A DNA stretch of 64,000 bases, taken from Tepidiforma flava (GTDB taxonomy: Bacteria; Chloroflexota; Dehalococcoidia; Tepidiformales; Tepidiformaceae). The stretch is from positions 1,255,024 to 1,319,023 of the forward strand of contig NZ_CP115149.1 of NCBI RefSeq assembly GCF_027594505.1, read 5' to 3'. The notes below the pieces were generated by a model. That model did not search any database. It was not told the DNA's origin and saw nothing but the letters and a program-made list of their open reading frames with translations. Below are positions 8,166-18,876 of this stretch, piece by piece (within the stretch, counting starts at the first letter, position 1; each line of letters starts with the position of its first letter). A program made the position numbers and the translations under genes.

Positions 8166-9098
8166 ATGTACACCGTGCTCGCCGGCGGCGTCGGCGCTTC
8201 CCGCTTCCTGCAGGGGCTGGCGATGGCCGTCCCCCAGCGCGACATCACCGTCATCTCCAACACCGGCGACGACCTCGAGTTCGCCGGCCTCCACGTCTCG
8301 CCCGATACCGACATCGTCATCTATGCGCTTGCCGGGGCCGTGAACCCGGAGACCGGCTGGGGCCTCGCAGGCGACACCTTCGCCGTCGTCGAGGCGCTCC
8401 AGCGGTTCGGCTACGAACGCTGGTTCAACCTCGGCGACCGCGACCTCGCGACGGCGCTCCACCGCACCCGCCTCCTCCGCGAAGGCTGGCCGATGCACCG
8501 CATCGCGGCCGACCTCGCCCGCGCGTGGGGCCTCGAGTGCCGCATCCTGCCGATGAGCGACGAGCCCGTCCGCACTGTCGTCCTCGGCCCGGGCGGCGAG
8601 CTCCCCTTTCAGGAGTACATGGTCCGCCTCCGGACCGAGCCGGAGGTGCAGGGCTTCCGGTTCGCCGGCGCGGAAGCGGCCCGGCCGGCCCCCGGCGTCC
8701 TCGAGGCGATCCGCGAAGCCCGGGCCGTCATCCTCGCGCCGAGCAACCCGTTCGTCAGCATCGGCCCCATCCTCGCCGTGCCCGGCATCCGCGAAGCCTT
8801 GGCCGGGACGCGCGCGGCCCGCGCCGCGATCAGCCCGATCATCGCCGGGCAGGTGGTGAAAGGGCCGGCCGCGAAGATGCTCGCCGCCCTCGGCCACGAG
8901 GTCTCCGCCCTCGGTGTCGCCCGCCTCTACGCCGGGCTCATCGACCTCTTCGTGCTGGACACGGCGGATGCCGCGCTGGCCCCGGCGGTGGAGGCGCTCG
9001 GCATGCGCGCGCTCGTCACCGAGACGCTGATGACGACGCCGGAGCGGAAGCGCGAGCTGGCGGCGGCGGTGCTCGCCGCGCTGGAGGGTGCCCGGTGA
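8166..9098 (+). CDS. cofD: 2-phospho-L-lactate transferase CofD (F420 biosynthesis)
   Basis: 310 residues. It transfers the phospho-lactyl (or phosphoenolpyruvyl) group from its GDP-activated form to Fo, making F420-0 (or the dehydro form). Seen: N-terminal nucleotide-binding GGVGASRFLQGL, then SNTGDDLEFAGLHVSPDTD, WFNLGDRDLATALHRT, and the conserved APSNPFVSIGPIL and ISPIIAGQVVKGPAAKM blocks, in the family order and length. Start ATG 8166 was chosen over ATG 8157 because the protein opens MYTVLAGGVGAS and a TAGCAT box sits 7 bases upstream. Stop overlaps the cofC start (GTGA), so the two F420 steps are co-translated. Confidence 0.93.
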   Translation: MYTVLAGGVGASRFLQGLAMAVPQRDITVISNTGDDLEFAGLHVSPDTDIVIYALAGAVNPETGWGLAGDTFAVVEALQRFGYERWFNLGDRDLATALHRTRLLREGWPMHRIAADLARAWGLECRILPMSDEPVRTVVLGPGGELPFQEYMVRLRTEPEVQGFRFAGAEAARPAPGVLEAIREARAVILAPSNPFVSIGPILAVPGIREALAGTRAARAAISPIIAGQVVKGPAAKMLAALGHEVSALGVARLYAGLIDLFVLDTADAALAPAVEALGMRALVTETLMTTPERKRELAAAVLAALEGAR

Positions 9099-9754
9099 GC
9101 CTGCCCGTCCTCATCCCCGTCAACCGGCTCGACCGCGCGAAAGGCCGCCTCGCGCCGCTCCTCACCGAAGCCGAGCGCGAGGAGCTGTCGCTCATCACGC
9201 TGGAGACCGTCGCCCATGCCGCCGGCGCCGCGGCGCTCATCCTCACGGCCGACCCGCGCGTGCGCGAGCGGATGGCCGGCCGCTGCCGCGTGCTCGAGGA
9301 AGACCCGGCCGCCGAGGGCCTGAACGCCCAGCTCGAAGCGGCGATCGCCCGCCTCCGGGCCGACGGCACCATCGCCGACCGCCTCCTCATCCTCCATGCC
9401 GACCTCCCGCTCGTCCGCGGCTGGACCATCGAGACGCTCGACGCCGAAGACCCCGGCCCGGGGAGCGCCGTCCTCGTCCGCAGCCGCGACGGCGGCACGA
9501 ACGCGATGCTGCTCCACCCGCCGGGCCGCTTCCCGCTCGCCTACGGGCCGGGCAGCTTCGAACGCCACGCCGCCGCCGCCCGCGCGGCCGGGATGCAGGT
9601 CATCGAAAGCGAGAACCGGGAGCTGAAGCTCGACCTCGATACGCCCGGCGACGTCGCCGAGCTGCTCCGCACGGCCCGCGGCCAGCAGACGGCCGCCGGC
9701 CACTACCTCCTCGCCATCGGCGCCGACCGGCGGCTCGCGGAGGCCCGCGCGTGA
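9095..9754 (+). CDS. cofC: 2-phospholactate/PEP guanylyltransferase CofC (FbiD)
   Basis: 219 residues. Activates 2-phospho-L-lactate or phosphoenolpyruvate with GTP, supplying CofD. Family features: N-terminal LIPVNRLDRAKGRLAPLL (nucleotide-binding loop with the R-x-K-x-RL pattern), LLILHADLPLV (metal-binding acidic pair), and the GGTNAMLLHPPG and LDLDTPGDVAELL blocks. GTG start overlaps the cofD stop by 4 bases. A frame reaching back to 8525 is just the shifted reading of cofD. Which phospho-acid is used cannot be read from sequence; bacterial FbiD-type enzymes generally prefer PEP. Confidence 0.92.
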   Translation: MSLPVLIPVNRLDRAKGRLAPLLTEAEREELSLITLETVAHAAGAAALILTADPRVRERMAGRCRVLEEDPAAEGLNAQLEAAIARLRADGTIADRLLILHADLPLVRGWTIETLDAEDPGPGSAVLVRSRDGGTNAMLLHPPGRFPLAYGPGSFERHAAAARAAGMQVIESENRELKLDLDTPGDVAELLRTARGQQTAAGHYLLAIGADRRLAEARA

Positions 9755-10719
9755 GGCTCGCGCGCGCCCTCGGCGGAGCGGCGGCCGCGGCGCTCATCCT
9801 CTTCGCCGCCGCTGCCTGCGGCTCCGAACGGCAGACGGCGCCGCCGCGGCCGACCCCGACGCCCACGCTCGAAGGCGCCCGGCCAGCCGGCAGCCGCACC
9901 GTCATCGACATGGCCGGCCGGGAGGTCCGCCTCCCCGAGCGCATCGAGCGGGTCGCCGTCACCGCGCCGGCGGCGGCCGATTACGCCCGCGCGCTCGGGC
10001 TCGAAGTCGTCGGCCAGCCCTCGGACATCCCGGCGGCCGAGGGCGCCCGGCCGGTCGGCTCCACGCTCAACCCCGATTTCCCGGCCATCGCCGCGCTCGC
10101 GCCGGACCTCGTCATCGGCGACGCGGCGGTGCAGGGCGCGCGCATCGCGGATTTCGACCGCTTCACCGTGCCGGTCTACCTCGTGAAGGCGGCCGACTAC
10201 CTCGCCATCCTCGACGCCGTCGAGCGGCTCGGCGAGGCCGTCGGCAGAGAGGAGGAAGCGGCAGCCCTCCGCGCCGACCTCGAAGGGCGGGTGGTGGCCG
10301 CCGCGCTGGCTGCCCGCGAGCGCCGGGCGGCGCAGAGCAGCCTCCGCGTGCTCGTCCTCACCGGCGCGGGGCGCGACGTCTTCGCGGCCGGCCCGGCGAC
10401 CTACATCGGCAACCTGCTCAGCATGCTCGGCGCGGAGAACGCCCTCGCGAACCCGCCCGAGGGCGGCCCGCTGCCCGGCTTCGGCGTCATCGACCCCGGC
10501 GCCGCCGCGCAGCTTGCCCCCGATGTCGTCCTCGTCCTGCCGGCGGGCGACGGCGGCCTCGATACGCTCATCCGCACCGACCCGGCGTGGGCCGCGACCC
10601 CGGCCGTGCGCAGCGGCCGGGTCTACGCCATCGACCGGGTGCTCTTCCTGCGGGCGCCGGGGCCGCGCGTCGCCGAGGCGATGGAAACGCTGCTCGGCCT
10701 CCTCTGGCCGGCGCGCTAG
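9751..10719 (+). CDS. ABC-transporter substrate-binding lipoprotein (BtuF/siderophore type)
   Basis: 322 residues. Signal peptide (~5-25) ending in a lipobox, FAAAACGS, so Cys is lipid-anchored outside the membrane, followed by a short Pro/Thr linker. The rest is a two-lobed periplasmic-binding fold of the cobalamin/iron-siderophore class: DMAGREVRLPERIERVAVTAP, then ALAPDLVIGD and later DVVLVLPAGDGG and VRSGRVYAIDR. GTG start overlaps the cofC stop (GTGA), so it is transcribed with the F420 genes, though no functional link is obvious. No permease or ATPase gene follows in the window. Ligand unknown. Confidence 0.82.
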   Translation: MRLARALGGAAAAALILFAAAACGSERQTAPPRPTPTPTLEGARPAGSRTVIDMAGREVRLPERIERVAVTAPAAADYARALGLEVVGQPSDIPAAEGARPVGSTLNPDFPAIAALAPDLVIGDAAVQGARIADFDRFTVPVYLVKAADYLAILDAVERLGEAVGREEEAAALRADLEGRVVAAALAARERRAAQSSLRVLVLTGAGRDVFAAGPATYIGNLLSMLGAENALANPPEGGPLPGFGVIDPGAAAQLAPDVVLVLPAGDGGLDTLIRTDPAWAATPAVRSGRVYAIDRVLFLRAPGPRVAEAMETLLGLLWPAR

Positions 10720-11876
10720 CCCTGCGCCTGCGCGGCCGCCATGGCTTCGAGGATGAGCGGGTGCGGCCGCTCCTCCAGCGTGTCCAGCACCTCATACGCC
10801 TGCAGGTCGTGAATCGCCGAGAGCGAGCGCCGGAGCATCGCCTTCGCCAGCTCGACCCCGCGGTCGTTCGCGAGGTCGATCGAGCCGGCGGACACCACCG
10901 GGTAGGTGAGGCACCACATCACCGTCATCCGGTAGTCCTCCCAGCACTGCTCCCACGGGTAGTCGCGGACGCCGTGCTCCAGCAGCGTCTCGTGGTAGGC
11001 GCGCACGACGTCGCGCTCGTGCGCCTTCCGCACGGCCGGGTCGACGGATTGGCTCATGAAGTAGCCGATGTCGTATGGCCCGCGCGCCTTGACGGCGATC
11101 TGCCAGTCGACGAGCGTCAGCGGCGCATCACCCTCCGGGCTGCCCCAGAAGACGTTGTCGAGCCGAAGGTCGCCGTGGCAGAGCGTCTCGGGCGCACCGG
11201 AGAAGCGGTCCTGCATCGGGTTCATCCGGTGCATGTAGCGCAGCACCATCTCGCGCTCGAAGTCGGTCAGTTCGCCGCCGAAGTTCTGGAGGAACGGCTC
11301 GACCGCCTGGGCGAAGGCCACGGCCGCCATCAGGTTCACCGGGTCGTTCCCGCGCGGGATCCAGTCGAGCGCGTCGAGCTCCGGCGAATTCCACCAGCGG
11401 GCGTGCAGCCGGCCGACCTCCCGGGCGAGGGTGTAGCACTCCTCAGCGCTCGCGCCAGCCACCTGGTCGCCGAGGCGGAGCCCGCCGAGGTCCTCCATGA
11501 GGATGACGTACTGGACGGTTTCCGGGTCGCCGGCGGCGTAGTAGGCGCGGGCGCTGCGCACGCCGATGCGGTCAGCGAGCTCGTCGTAGATGCGCCGCTC
11601 TTTTTCGTAGAAGCCGAGCATGTGGGCGACGCCGCGACCGCCGGGGTCTGCCGTCGGGATCTTGGCGATGAGCGTTTTCGGCGCGCCGGGCTCGTCCCGG
11701 TCGTAGACGAGGGTGACGCGGGCGAGCTCGCCGAGGATGCCCACGCCGGCGCCGATGCGCTCGCGCGGCGATTCGACGACGCGCGCCTCGCGGAGGTGGC
11801 CCCGCTCCCGCAGCGCGGCGGTGAGCCACTCCGGCGTGACGTCGTCCATCGTGGCGGGAATGGAAAGGCTGGTCAT
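10716..11876 (-). CDS. Phosphotransferase-family protein (aminoglycoside/choline-kinase-like fold)
   Basis: 386 residues. Kinase-like fold: N-lobe Lys in KTLIAKIP (~68-75), acidic partner EKERRIYDEL, hinge YVILMEDLGGLRLGD (~128-142), catalytic loop LCHGDLRLDNVFW (~228-240) and metal-binding LVDWQIAVKARGPYDIGYF. These are the hallmarks of the APH/CHK-like phosphotransferase group, which phosphorylates small molecules. The substrate is unknown; the length and WGSPEG insertion resemble the ecdysteroid-kinase-like branch. Its stop overlaps that of the binding lipoprotein by 4 bases. Unusually, its start codon is 5 bases after the T-run of an intrinsic terminator; ATG 11849 is an alternative start. 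Confidence 0.8.
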   Translation of the reverse strand: MTSLSIPATMDDVTPEWLTAALRERGHLREARVVESPRERIGAGVGILGELARVTLVYDRDEPGAPKTLIAKIPTADPGGRGVAHMLGFYEKERRIYDELADRIGVRSARAYYAAGDPETVQYVILMEDLGGLRLGDQVAGASAEECYTLAREVGRLHARWWNSPELDALDWIPRGNDPVNLMAAVAFAQAVEPFLQNFGGELTDFEREMVLRYMHRMNPMQDRFSGAPETLCHGDLRLDNVFWGSPEGDAPLTLVDWQIAVKARGPYDIGYFMSQSVDPAVRKAHERDVVRAYHETLLEHGVRDYPWEQCWEDYRMTVMWCLTYPVVSAGSIDLANDRGVELAKAMLRRSLSAIHDLQAYEVLDTLEERPHPLILEAMAAAQAQG

Positions 11877-11881
11877 TCAGC

Positions 11882-11930
11882 AAAAACCCCCCGGGCGAAC
11901 AGATTCGAGGAATCTAGCACCCGGGGGGCT
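11882..11930 (-). terminator. Intrinsic terminator abutting a start codon
   Basis: On the minus strand, CCCGGGGGG (11920-11928) pairs perfectly with CCCCCCGGG (11887-11895), with a small inner hairpin (AGATTC / GAATCT) in the loop, followed by TTTTT (11886-11882). It ends transcripts from the 11968-12462 gene. The T-run is only 5 bases from the ATG of the next gene at 11876, and the 3' arm GGGGGG is the only Shine-Dalgarno-like run for that start. Confidence 0.85.
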
Positions 11931-11967
11931 TCAGAGCGATGGGCGCGCTTGCGCCGTTAACCCGCCG

Positions 11968-12462
11968 CTACATCAGCGGCGGCGGCGCTTTCGGCGGGTT
12001 CCGCCATTCGACCGCGAAGAGCGTGACCATCGCCGCGACGATCGTGACGCCGAGGCTGATGCCGCCGAGGATGGCGACGGTGTCGCGCGTCCGCCGGCTC
12101 ACCTGGTCGATATCGCCGAGGAAGACGGAGACGGTGAAGATCGCCGTGAGCGCGAGGAAGGCGCCGGCCGGGGCGAGCGCTTCCCACTTGCCCTGCTGGG
12201 CGAGGTAGCCGAAAGCCAGCCCGGCGATAGCGAAGAACGGGATGAACGAGACGAGCCACTCGCGGTGGTTGTCCCACGAATCGCGCAGTTCGAACATCGC
12301 TACGGTGAAGAGCAGGGCGAAGACGGCGCCGAAGCCGTAGCCCCAGAAGCGGGCGGCGAGGTCCTTCCACGTGACGGCCGGGCCTTTCGGCCGCGTCGCG
12401 CGGTCGTGGATGAACTCGGACTTCTGCGGTTCGAACGGAGCAGGGAGGGAGAAATCGGCCAT
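11968..12462 (-). CDS. Small integral membrane protein of unknown function
   Basis: 164 residues from ATG 12462 (an upstream ATG at 12501 would add 13 residues). About 45 soluble N-terminal residues, then four hydrophobic segments: FGAVFALLFTVAMF, LVSFIPFFAIAGLAFGYLA, LAPAGAFLALTAIFTVSVF and VAILGGISLGVTIVAAMVTLF, separated by a charged loop (GDIDQVSRRTRD). The C-terminus is Pro-rich. No catalytic motif was recognised and no family is assigned. It is downstream of the TPR gene on the same strand with a 43-base gap and is followed by a strong terminator, so the two may be co-transcribed. Confidence 0.65.
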   Translation of the reverse strand: MADFSLPAPFEPQKSEFIHDRATRPKGPAVTWKDLAARFWGYGFGAVFALLFTVAMFELRDSWDNHREWLVSFIPFFAIAGLAFGYLAQQGKWEALAPAGAFLALTAIFTVSVFLGDIDQVSRRTRDTVAILGGISLGVTIVAAMVTLFAVEWRNPPKAPPPLM

Positions 12463-12505
12463 CGTGGGCCGATTGTGGCCGGGAACGCCGGCTTCCGGCA
12501 AGCGT

Positions 12506-13840
12506 TCAGGCGCTGAGCGCGGCCTGCCGGGCGGTGATCGCCGCGAGCCAGCGCCGGTCGCGGCCGTTCGGGCGGCGGTCCAGCCGCTCTTCGAGGATGG
12601 CCCGCGCCTGCTCCAGCCGGCCCGCCCGCGCGCACGCCTCGATGAGCGTCTCCTCGAAGACGTCGCGCTGGGCGTGGCTGCCGCCGAGCCGGATGAACTC
12701 CGGCCGCGCGAGCTGGAAGAGGTTCGCCGCCCGGCTCCAGTCGCCGTGGGCGAAGGCGAGGTACGCCTCGCCGAGCGTCACGAGCATCGGGCCGGCGTTC
12801 AGCTTGCCGCCGGCGGCCCGGTCGCGGAGCTGGCCGACGAGCGTGGCCAGCCGGGCGGTGTCGTTCGCGGCGCACCACGCGATGAGGCAGTGCGCATCGG
12901 CCCACGTGACCCCGGCGCGGGGGAAGTTCGCCGCCGCGTACTCCGCAACTTCGCCCCACGGCAGCCCATCGGCCGGCCGCTCCGTCAGCGTGCAGCGCCA
13001 GAGCAGCGAGGCGGCATCGGCGATCGTCCCCAGCGGCGGCGACGTCGCCACCGTCGGCCGGATGACGCGGTCGTACAGCTCCAGCACGCGGTCGACGTTG
13101 CCCGCCGCCAGTTCGAAGAGGGCGAGGTGCCAGTGGTTGTGGACGTACAGCTGGTGGGCCGGGTCGTAGCCGATGAGCCACTCCCGCAGGAAGGCTGCGC
13201 CGCCCTCGGCGTCGCCGGTTTCGTAGGCGATGTGGGCGACGGTGTGCGAGGCGTGGCCGTTGCGGGGGTTCCCGGCGAGCGAGCGCTCCACCGCCTGCCG
13301 CGCGTCCTCGTGGCGGAACAGTTCGTTGTAGGCGAAGGCGAGCTGGGAGAGGAACCACCAGTCGTCGCCGTAGGCCGGCGCGAGCGGTTCGAGCAGGGCA
13401 AGCTGCTCGTCGTTCCGCTCCAGCCGGCCGCTGAAGCCGATGAGGCCGTAGACGCCGGTCGCCTGCGAAAGCACGAAGGCGTCGCGCGGGAACTCGGCGA
13501 TGTGGGCGCGGAGCTTTTCGAGGGCGGCGCGGCTGTCGCCGGCGACGGCGGCGGCGATGCACTCCACGTGCTGGCGTTCGCGCCGGGTGGCGCCGCCGAC
13601 CACCTGCCGGGCGCGCTCGGCGGCCTCCCGCGCCTCCAGCGGCCGCGCGCGGAACTGCAGCAGCCGGGCCTCGGCGATGTGGGCGAGGGCGAAGCCGGGG
13701 TCCTCCTGCCGCGCCGCGCGGAAGCAGTCCTCCGCCTCCGCCTCGGCGGCGAGGGCGTGGTCGAGCCCGCGGCAGTAGGCCTCGGCAGCCTTCGCCGAGG
13801 TGGTCGAGAGCGGCAGCCCGTACCGGTCGGTGAACGGCAT
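12506..13840 (-). CDS. Tetratricopeptide-repeat protein (TTC38-like)
   Basis: 444 residues, soluble, almost entirely helical. Degenerate TPR units recur with the W/L/Y-G-A pattern, for example AEDCFRAARQEDPGFALAHI (~35-55), DDWWFLSQLAFAYNELFRHE, GHASHTVAHIAYETGDAEGG and NHWHLALFELAAGNVDRVLE. This spacing and the His-rich middle resemble the TTC38/YcaO-neighbour type of TPR protein rather than a short scaffold. Such proteins mediate protein-protein contacts; no partner is evident here. Start ATG 13840 has GGGGGGA a few bases upstream, and TAGAAT (minus strand, near 13870) could be its -10 box. No signal peptide, so cytoplasmic. Confidence 0.75.
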   Translation of the reverse strand: MPFTDRYGLPLSTTSAKAAEAYCRGLDHALAAEAEAEDCFRAARQEDPGFALAHIAEARLLQFRARPLEAREAAERARQVVGGATRRERQHVECIAAAVAGDSRAALEKLRAHIAEFPRDAFVLSQATGVYGLIGFSGRLERNDEQLALLEPLAPAYGDDWWFLSQLAFAYNELFRHEDARQAVERSLAGNPRNGHASHTVAHIAYETGDAEGGAAFLREWLIGYDPAHQLYVHNHWHLALFELAAGNVDRVLELYDRVIRPTVATSPPLGTIADAASLLWRCTLTERPADGLPWGEVAEYAAANFPRAGVTWADAHCLIAWCAANDTARLATLVGQLRDRAAGGKLNAGPMLVTLGEAYLAFAHGDWSRAANLFQLARPEFIRLGGSHAQRDVFEETLIEACARAGRLEQARAILEERLDRRPNGRDRRWLAAITARQAALSA

Positions 13841-13899
13841 GGCATCCCCCCGGGGCGGCGTGCGCGCATTCTAGGCCAGCGGCGCGCCGGCCGCGCGGG

Positions 13900-14919
13900 T
13901 CAGCTGCCGCCGCTCCCTTTCGGCACGGGGAAGAGCGCCCAGAGCCCGTTGTGGTCGCTGGCGTAGAGCAGCCGCCCGTCGGCGAGCTGCGCCGGCCGGT
14001 CGGCGAGCGGCCCCGCGACGGAGGCGCTCCAGCCGGCGGAGAAGATGAACGAGGTCCGCTGAGCGGGCGGCGGCTGCTCGCCGATGACGGAGGGCCGGCA
14101 GCAGGTGGCCGGGTTCGTCACCGCCAGCGGGTCCTCGAAGCCGAGCGCGCGGATCGCCTCGTAGGCGGGCGAGCCGGGCGGGTCGGAGAGGTCGGCGAGG
14201 ATGATCGCCGGGCCGCCGCCGCGCTGCGCCTGCACGAATGCCGCGAACGATTCGGCCTGCTGCCCGCGGAGCCGCTCGCTGCCGCCCGTGAGGTGGGTGA
14301 TGAAGGCGTCGATTGTCGGAATCGCCGGCGGGCCCTTGATGCGGACGTGGAGCGCGGCCCGGCCCTCCGTTTCGCTCGTGCGGGGGTTGAGCCACGCCGG
14401 CGTCGCCCCCTGCACCACCCAGCGGTCGCTCCGGACGAGGATGAGTTCGCCCTCCTCGAAGCCGATCTGCTTCGCCAGCTCGCGGTTCTGCGCCTCGGTG
14501 CGGGTGGTGAACCACGGGTTCGCCTGCACGAAGAGCGGCTCCATCTTCAGCTCGGCGGCGAGCTTCGCCACGGCCGAGCCGTGGCTGGCCGTCCACGTCG
14601 CCTCGCTGAAGCCGGCGAGGTCCGGCCGGTAGCTGCGCAGCTCCTCGGCAACCAGCTTCAGCCGGTCTTCGAAGGTGTCGCCCGCCGTCGTGTCGTTGGC
14701 GTCGGTGGCGATCGGGCTCATCAGGTTGAGGTAGGCGACGCGGAACTCCGTCGGCTCCGGCGTCGGCTCGGGGGTGGGCACGGGCTTCGTCGGCGTCGGC
14801 TCCGGCGTTTCGACGGGCCGGGCGAAGCTGTCGCTCGGCGGCTTCGAGGAGCAGGCGGCCGCGAGGCTCCCCGCGGAGAGCGCGCCGAGGCCGATGAGGA
14901 AGCGTCGCCGGCTCAGCAT
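13900..14919 (-). CDS. Endonuclease/exonuclease/phosphatase-family lipoprotein, Tat-exported
   Basis: 339 residues from ATG 14919, which has GGGGA 7-8 bases upstream; ATG 14925 is too close to that site. N-terminus SRRRFLIGLGALSAGS has a twin-arginine motif, followed by the lipobox LAAACS, so it is exported folded and lipid-anchored. A Thr/Pro/Glu linker precedes an EEP-fold domain: RVAYLNLMSP at its start, DLAGFSEATW (the metal-binding Glu), IDAFITHL, AIILADLSDPPGS and the terminal SDHNGLWAL, the family's His motif. Substrate could be nucleic acid or a phosphate ester. Divergent from ileS; the ileS promoter -35 box overlaps this start codon. Confidence 0.78.
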   Translation of the reverse strand: MLSRRRFLIGLGALSAGSLAAACSSKPPSDSFARPVETPEPTPTKPVPTPEPTPEPTEFRVAYLNLMSPIATDANDTTAGDTFEDRLKLVAEELRSYRPDLAGFSEATWTASHGSAVAKLAAELKMEPLFVQANPWFTTRTEAQNRELAKQIGFEEGELILVRSDRWVVQGATPAWLNPRTSETEGRAALHVRIKGPPAIPTIDAFITHLTGGSERLRGQQAESFAAFVQAQRGGGPAIILADLSDPPGSPAYEAIRALGFEDPLAVTNPATCCRPSVIGEQPPPAQRTSFIFSAGWSASVAGPLADRPAQLADGRLLYASDHNGLWALFPVPKGSGGS

Positions 14920-14948
14920 TGACATTTCCCCGCGGCCGCTGGTGTAGT
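14919..14948 (+). promoter_or_regulatory. Promoter of the T-box/ileS transcript
   Basis: Perfect TTGACA at 14919-14924, 18-base spacer, then TGTAGT at 14943-14948 (4 of 6 to TATAAT). Predicted transcription start ~14955, just before the T-box stem I region. The -35 box overlaps the start codon of the divergent lipoprotein gene. Confidence 0.6.
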
Positions 14949-14955
14949 GGACCGT

Positions 14956-15219
14956 ATCGGCGATGACGGAGACGAGTAGCGCCGCATCGGCCGTCCAGCG
15001 AGCCCCGCGCGGTGGAAGGGGGCACGGCACGGCAGCGCGAAAATCCCTCCCGAGCCCCCGGCCGAACGGCGCCCAGCGCGCCCAGTAGACCCGGGCGGAG
15101 GCCCACCGTGAGCAGGGGCAGGGGCGCCGCAGCGCCCCACGAGGGCCCGCCGCGAGGCGGGAACCAGGGTGGTACCGCGGGCGCGCGCGCCCGTCCCTGG
15201 AGCGGGGGCAGGCGCGCGT
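14956..15219 (+). promoter_or_regulatory. T-box riboswitch, isoleucine-specific, upstream of ileS
   Basis: The T-box core AGGGTGGTACCGCG is at 15166-15179, with TGGT available to pair with the 3' end of uncharged tRNA. The antiterminator is canonical: CCAGGG (15164-15169) pairs with CCCTGG (15195-15200), and an inner helix is formed by the 14-base palindrome at 15179-15192. Upstream, stem I shows AGTA at 14975-14978, the CAGCGAGCC / GGTGGAAGG distal features, and GAAA followed by ATC at 15043-15045, an isoleucine specifier. A competing GC-rich hairpin (GCGCGCGCC near 15183-15191 with GGCGCGCGT at 15211-15219) overlaps the antiterminator but has no T-run. About 420 bases separate the flanking genes; this RNA fills most of that gap. 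Confidence 0.93.
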
Positions 15220-15343
15220 CGTCGTGTCCGGGCCTCCGTGCGCGCAACCATCTCTCGCCGAAGGGTACGATACTGCCGCCCTCCGCGGCCTTCGCCCATC
15301 GCGCCCGCCGGCGTCAATGCTGCTTTCCGCACCGGAGGCCACC

Positions 15344-18592
<3,249 letters not shown>

Positions 18593-18654
18593 GCGCGCGG
18601 CGCGGTCGTTCGCGGCACGTTAACGGTGTGAACACGGAACGCTCACGCGTGCCG

Positions 18655-18660
18655 TATAGT
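18655..18660 (+). promoter_or_regulatory. -10 box of the riboswitch transcript
   Basis: TATAGT, preceded by CCG. No convincing -35 at 16-18 bases. The predicted start (~18666) coincides with the 5' edge of the riboswitch. Confidence 0.5.
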
Positions 18661-18663
18661 GTG

Positions 18664-18788
18664 CGAAGCCGAATCCCCGCGCACGCGGGGAGCGGGGGAC
18701 CCAACCACTCGGGGTGAATCGCGCGCGAGCGCGTAGGCAACTCCCAATGCCGAACCCGGCAGCTAACCTCGCAGGCTCTTGGGAGAGA
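18664..18788 (+). promoter_or_regulatory. Cyclic di-AMP riboswitch (ydaO/yuaA class)
   Basis: All conserved blocks of the class appear in order: GCCGAATCC (18668-18676), GAGCGGGGGACCCAA (18690-18704), GGGGTGAATC (18711-18720), AGGCAA, then CCGAACCC-GGCAGCTAACCTC-GCAGGC (18750-18776) and the closing GGGAGAG. Paired regions are present, for instance CCCCGC / GCGGGG and CTCCCAA / TTGGGAG. In this class c-di-AMP binding generally turns expression off. The next gene, 89 bases on, is an MFS transporter. With the promoter and platform hairpin it fills the 284-base gap after ileS. Confidence 0.93.
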
Positions 18789-18805
18789 CGCGGCACCTGA
18801 AGGCC

Positions 18806-18859
18806 CGGTCTCTCGAGGAACCCGGCGGCCCGCCGCCCGGCGGCGCTGCCACGAGACCG
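18806..18859 (+). promoter_or_regulatory. Expression-platform hairpin after the c-di-AMP riboswitch
   Basis: CGGTCTC (18806-18812) pairs with GAGACCG (18853-18859) around a very GC-rich inner hairpin of GGCGG / CCGCC units. No T-run follows; CGGGGGA, the Shine-Dalgarno site of the next gene, begins 5 bases later. GAGAC at the riboswitch 3' edge (18785-18789) could compete for GTCTC. This is consistent with a terminator or a translational switch; which of the two is not decided by sequence. Confidence 0.5.
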
Positions 18860-18876
18860 TCTCCGGGGGAACACGG

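Noticed and set aside
6648..8897. Long minus-strand extension upstream of the Wzz-like gene
   Set aside because: It is antisense to the Wzy-like and cofD genes and has low-complexity charged composition. The Wzz-like protein starts cleanly at 6647 after a good promoter.
14986..14988. ATC at 14986 as the T-box specifier
   Set aside because: The ATC at 15043 is preceded by GAAA and lies on the 3' side of stem I, as the family requires; 14986 is on the 5' side before the distal loop.
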